A DNA stretch of 7,868 nucleotides from Spirochaetia bacterium (GTDB taxonomy: Bacteria; Spirochaetota; Spirochaetia; Treponematales; Rectinemataceae). Shown here piece after piece: positions 6,623 through 7,868 of the stretch. Both the position numbers and the translations under genes were made by a program. The notes beneath the pieces are model-generated. The model did not search any database. It worked only from the letters and a program-made list of their open reading frames with translations, and was not told where the DNA came from. Each line of letters starts with the position of its first letter. Within the stretch, counting starts at the first letter, position 1. Where the stretch lies: positions 1-7,868 of the forward strand of contig JAJTBL010000071.1 in NCBI GenBank assembly GCA_021286925.1, given 5' to 3'.

Positions 6623-6653
6623 CAAAAAACTTCGATTTTTTAGAAATTTGTCG

Positions 6654-6682
6654 AGCCGCTTTCCTGAAAAAGCGGCTATACT
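6654..6682 (+). promoter_or_regulatory. Possible -10 of the ATPase gene abutting a 9-bp inverted repeat
   Basis: TATACT (6677-6682) resembles a -10, with a start expected near 6689. AGCCGCTTT (6654-6662) and AAAGCGGCT (6669-6677) are perfect inverted copies around a 6-base loop and occupy the space where RNA polymerase would contact DNA. The only TTG-type -35 (TTGTCG, 6648-6653) is 23 bases away, too far for a normal promoter. Confidence 0.35.
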
Positions 6683-6719
6683 AGAAGTGAGTATGCACAG
6701 AGAGTGCAATCTTACTACG

Positions 6720-6754
6720 GCATTCCGGACGGGTTCCGGAAGTGCGGCAAGGAG
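6720..6754 (+). promoter_or_regulatory. Leader hairpin directly before the ATPase ribosome site
   Basis: TTCCGGA (6723-6729) pairs perfectly with TCCGGAA (6735-6741) around a 5-base loop; GCA/TGC extends it past one bulged G to 6720-6745. The Shine-Dalgarno AAGGAG (6749-6754) begins three bases later and sits five bases before the ATG at 6760. The placement could influence translation. Confidence 0.4.
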
Positions 6755-6759
6755 ATTCC

Positions 6760-7464
6760 ATGCTGAAAGAAGAGTTCATTAAAAAGAGCCCTGTACGGAT
6801 ACTTGAGCGATCGATTGAAGGCGGCCTGAAGCCGGGGAACATTGGCATAATTGCGAGCAAAAAGGGAATCGGAAAGACATCGGTGCTGGTTCAGATGGCG
6901 CTTGACAAGCTGATGCAGGGTGAAAAGGTCATCCATGTTTCATTCAATGCCCATACGAGCTATGTCATTTCCTGGTATGAAAATATTTTTACCGAAATTG
7001 CAAAGCGCAAAAATCTGGAAAACATTTCCGATCTGAAGGATCAGCTGGTCAGAAACCGGGTTATCATGAATTTTACCCAGGAAGGGGTCAGCGTCGATCA
7101 GATTATCCGGTCGCTCCGGGCATTGATTGTCGACGGTGCTTTTGAAGCCAAGACCATCATTGTTGATGGTTTCGATTTTTCACGCGCGACCGTTGAGCGT
7201 TTTGAAAAAGTGAAGCAGTTTATCCAGGAAATGAACCTGGAAGTCTGGTATTCCTGCACCCTTGGCGGCGAAGAGCCGATTTTCGATAAACACGGTACTC
7301 CGATTGTTCTTCGGGACATCATGCCAGTTGTGTCGGTGCTGATTGTTCTGGAACCCCTGCATGATTTTATCCATTTTAAAGTTGTCAAGGATCACGAGCG
7401 TGTCAATCCGCAGGATTTGAGTCTGAAACTCGATTCCCGCTCCTTGTTGATTGCTGAAAACTGA
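6760..7464 (+). CDS. RecA/KaiC-fold P-loop ATPase, function unknown
   Basis: A 234-residue soluble protein that starts with a helix and GGLKPGNIGIIASKKGIGKTS. The Walker A is at 33-40 (SKKGIGKT), with Ser in place of the usual first Gly/Ala. A Walker B-like strand TIIVDGFD has Asp136. This order and the GGL-x-G-lead-in are those of single-domain KaiC/RadA-like ATPases. The HVSFNAHTSYVISWYENIF segment after strand 2 is where such proteins have substrate or partner contacts. Loop or finger domains of true RecA or DnaB are absent, and I do not recognise a named family. AAGGAG five bases before ATG 6760 decides the start; a GTG at 6742 has no such site. It ends before a strong terminator and appears monocistronic or a read-through partner of fusA. 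Its role may be regulatory; this is not shown. Confidence 0.8.
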   Translation: MLKEEFIKKSPVRILERSIEGGLKPGNIGIIASKKGIGKTSVLVQMALDKLMQGEKVIHVSFNAHTSYVISWYENIFTEIAKRKNLENISDLKDQLVRNRVIMNFTQEGVSVDQIIRSLRALIVDGAFEAKTIIVDGFDFSRATVERFEKVKQFIQEMNLEVWYSCTLGGEEPIFDKHGTPIVLRDIMPVVSVLIVLEPLHDFIHFKVVKDHERVNPQDLSLKLDSRSLLIAEN

Positions 7465-7496
7465 TTTTCATGCCAAGCTCTGCATGCTGACGCAAT

Positions 7497-7533
7497 AAGC
7501 CGCTCCGGTTGCTGGAGCGGCTTTTTTATTTTT
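7497..7533 (+). terminator. Strong intrinsic terminator after the ATPase gene
   Basis: AAGCCGCTCC (7497-7506) and GGAGCGGCTT (7514-7523) form a perfect 10-bp stem with a 7-base loop, followed by a T6-A-T5 tract. On the minus strand the stem is followed by TTATT, so it may also stop the convergent GH16-like gene, whose stop codon is at 7532-7534. Confidence 0.9.
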
Positions 7534-7868
7534 ATTTCGCTGGGATAAATTCGAAATTACGGATCATGACCGAGGTTCTGCCATTGCCTGCCGGACTTGA
7601 ACAACCTTCGGCGAGGTACAGATTCATGTGCAGGTATTCCTGGCCTGGTTTGGGAATATGTTGCACATTCGTATAAGTCCATTGGGCAATGAGCGAAGGC
7701 GAGGCAGATTCAGGCTGAGGATCATGGCCTAGCCATGCTTTAAATTCGATACGGTCGGGAAGCCAGGTGAAAGCGTAGGAGGTCGGCCCTTCTTCGCGGG
7801 GCAGAGGGAAAATTTTATAATTGCCGTCAGTGGTATAGGGCTGGACTACAAACTGGCCCAGCACCGGA
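7532..7868 (-). CDS. GH16-like protein, C-terminal part only (paralogue of the 1533-2390 gene)
   Basis: The leftward frame is open to the right window edge and ends at TAA 7534-7532. The visible 112 residues (PVLGQFVVQPY to EFIPAK) align without gaps to the C-terminal part of the GH16-like lipoprotein. I count about 54 identities in 110 positions by eye, including GQFVVQPY, AFTW, IPKPG, NLYLA and PAG. A GTG at 7864 lies inside the aligned region (PV-LGQ versus PV-KGQ) and is therefore not the start. The catalytic EIDIE segment and any signal peptide would lie outside the window, so activity cannot be judged. It is convergent with the ATPase gene across the terminator. Confidence 0.85.
   Translation of the reverse strand, partial: PVLGQFVVQPYTTDGNYKIFPLPREEGPTSYAFTWLPDRIEFKAWLGHDPQPESASPSLIAQWTYTNVQHIPKPGQEYLHMNLYLAEGCSSPAGNGRTSVMIRNFEFIPAK

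Larger units (their letters stand above)
6524..6759. other. 236-base gap rich in inverted repeats between fusA and the ATPase gene
   Basis: No gene is seen. From left to right it holds ATAAATG/CATTTAT (6552-6558, 6572-6578), the overlapping GCATTTA/TAAATGC (6571-6577, 6582-6588), GGGCAT/ATGCCC (6569-6574, 6597-6602), a 16-bp palindrome (6607-6622), AGCCGCTTT/AAAGCGGCT (6654-6662, 6669-6677), TGCAC/GTGCA (6694-6698, 6704-6708) and a hairpin next to the ribosome site. No classical fusA terminator with an adjacent U-tract is evident; the only T-run (6636-6641) lies 13 bases after the palindrome. Confidence 0.6.

Noticed and set aside
6742..6759. GTG at 6742 as start of the ATPase gene
   Set aside because: The AAGGAG at 6749-6754 is correctly spaced for ATG 6760 and would lie inside the longer version. 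The GTG also falls in the leader hairpin.
2391..7531. Mobile element or composite transposon bounded by the inverted GH16-like genes
   Set aside because: No transposase, integrase, terminal repeats or target duplication is seen. The cargo is housekeeping-like, and DNA identity of the two copies looks modest.
7862..7864. GTG at 7864 as start of the right-edge GH16-like gene
   Set aside because: The homology to the left paralogue continues upstream of it (PV before the GQFVVQPY block), so the gene simply runs off the window.

Overview
The window looks like a chromosomal stretch from a moderate-GC bacterium with a diderm-type envelope, most plausibly a spirochaete or a neighbouring lineage. Three things point there: an elongation factor G of the mitochondrial/spirochaetal (mtEFG1/spdEFG1) type, a lipoprotein with a relaxed spirochaete-like lipobox, and a near-consensus flagellar sigma-28 promoter. 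The phylum is an inference; no rRNA or other decisive marker is present.

Left part (1-954): the 5' portion of a leftward gene for a glycerol-3-phosphate acyltransferase-like enzyme runs off the left edge. It has a strong sigma-70-type promoter (TTGACA-N18-TATAGT), with a perfect 9-9-9 inverted repeat just after the expected transcription start. Further out, on the same strand, lies a near-perfect sigma-28 promoter. The 343-base gap before the next gene holds these sites plus short direct repeats, and no convincing gene.

Middle left (955-3576): a two-gene rightward unit encodes a small secreted beta-rich protein and a GH16-like glycoside hydrolase lipoprotein. It converges on, and overlaps by 38 bp, a leftward DHA1-type MFS exporter.

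Centre (3577-6523): an OsmC/YhfA-type peroxide-related protein is divergent from the exporter and has a clear promoter of its own. It is followed, after a leader region with promoter candidates, by a free-standing EF-G gene that is not in a str operon.

Right part (6524-7868): a 236-base gap dense in inverted repeats leads to a small RecA/KaiC-fold P-loop ATPase gene, which ends at a strong intrinsic terminator. Converging on that terminator from the right edge is the C-terminal part of a second GH16-like protein. It is about half identical (by-eye count) to the first and lies in the opposite orientation, so two paralogues face each other across about 5.1 kb.

Overall this is mostly a housekeeping and envelope-related region. 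I see no mobile element, CRISPR array, tRNA or rRNA, and no convincing multi-gene defence or biosynthetic system. The most interesting signals are regulatory.
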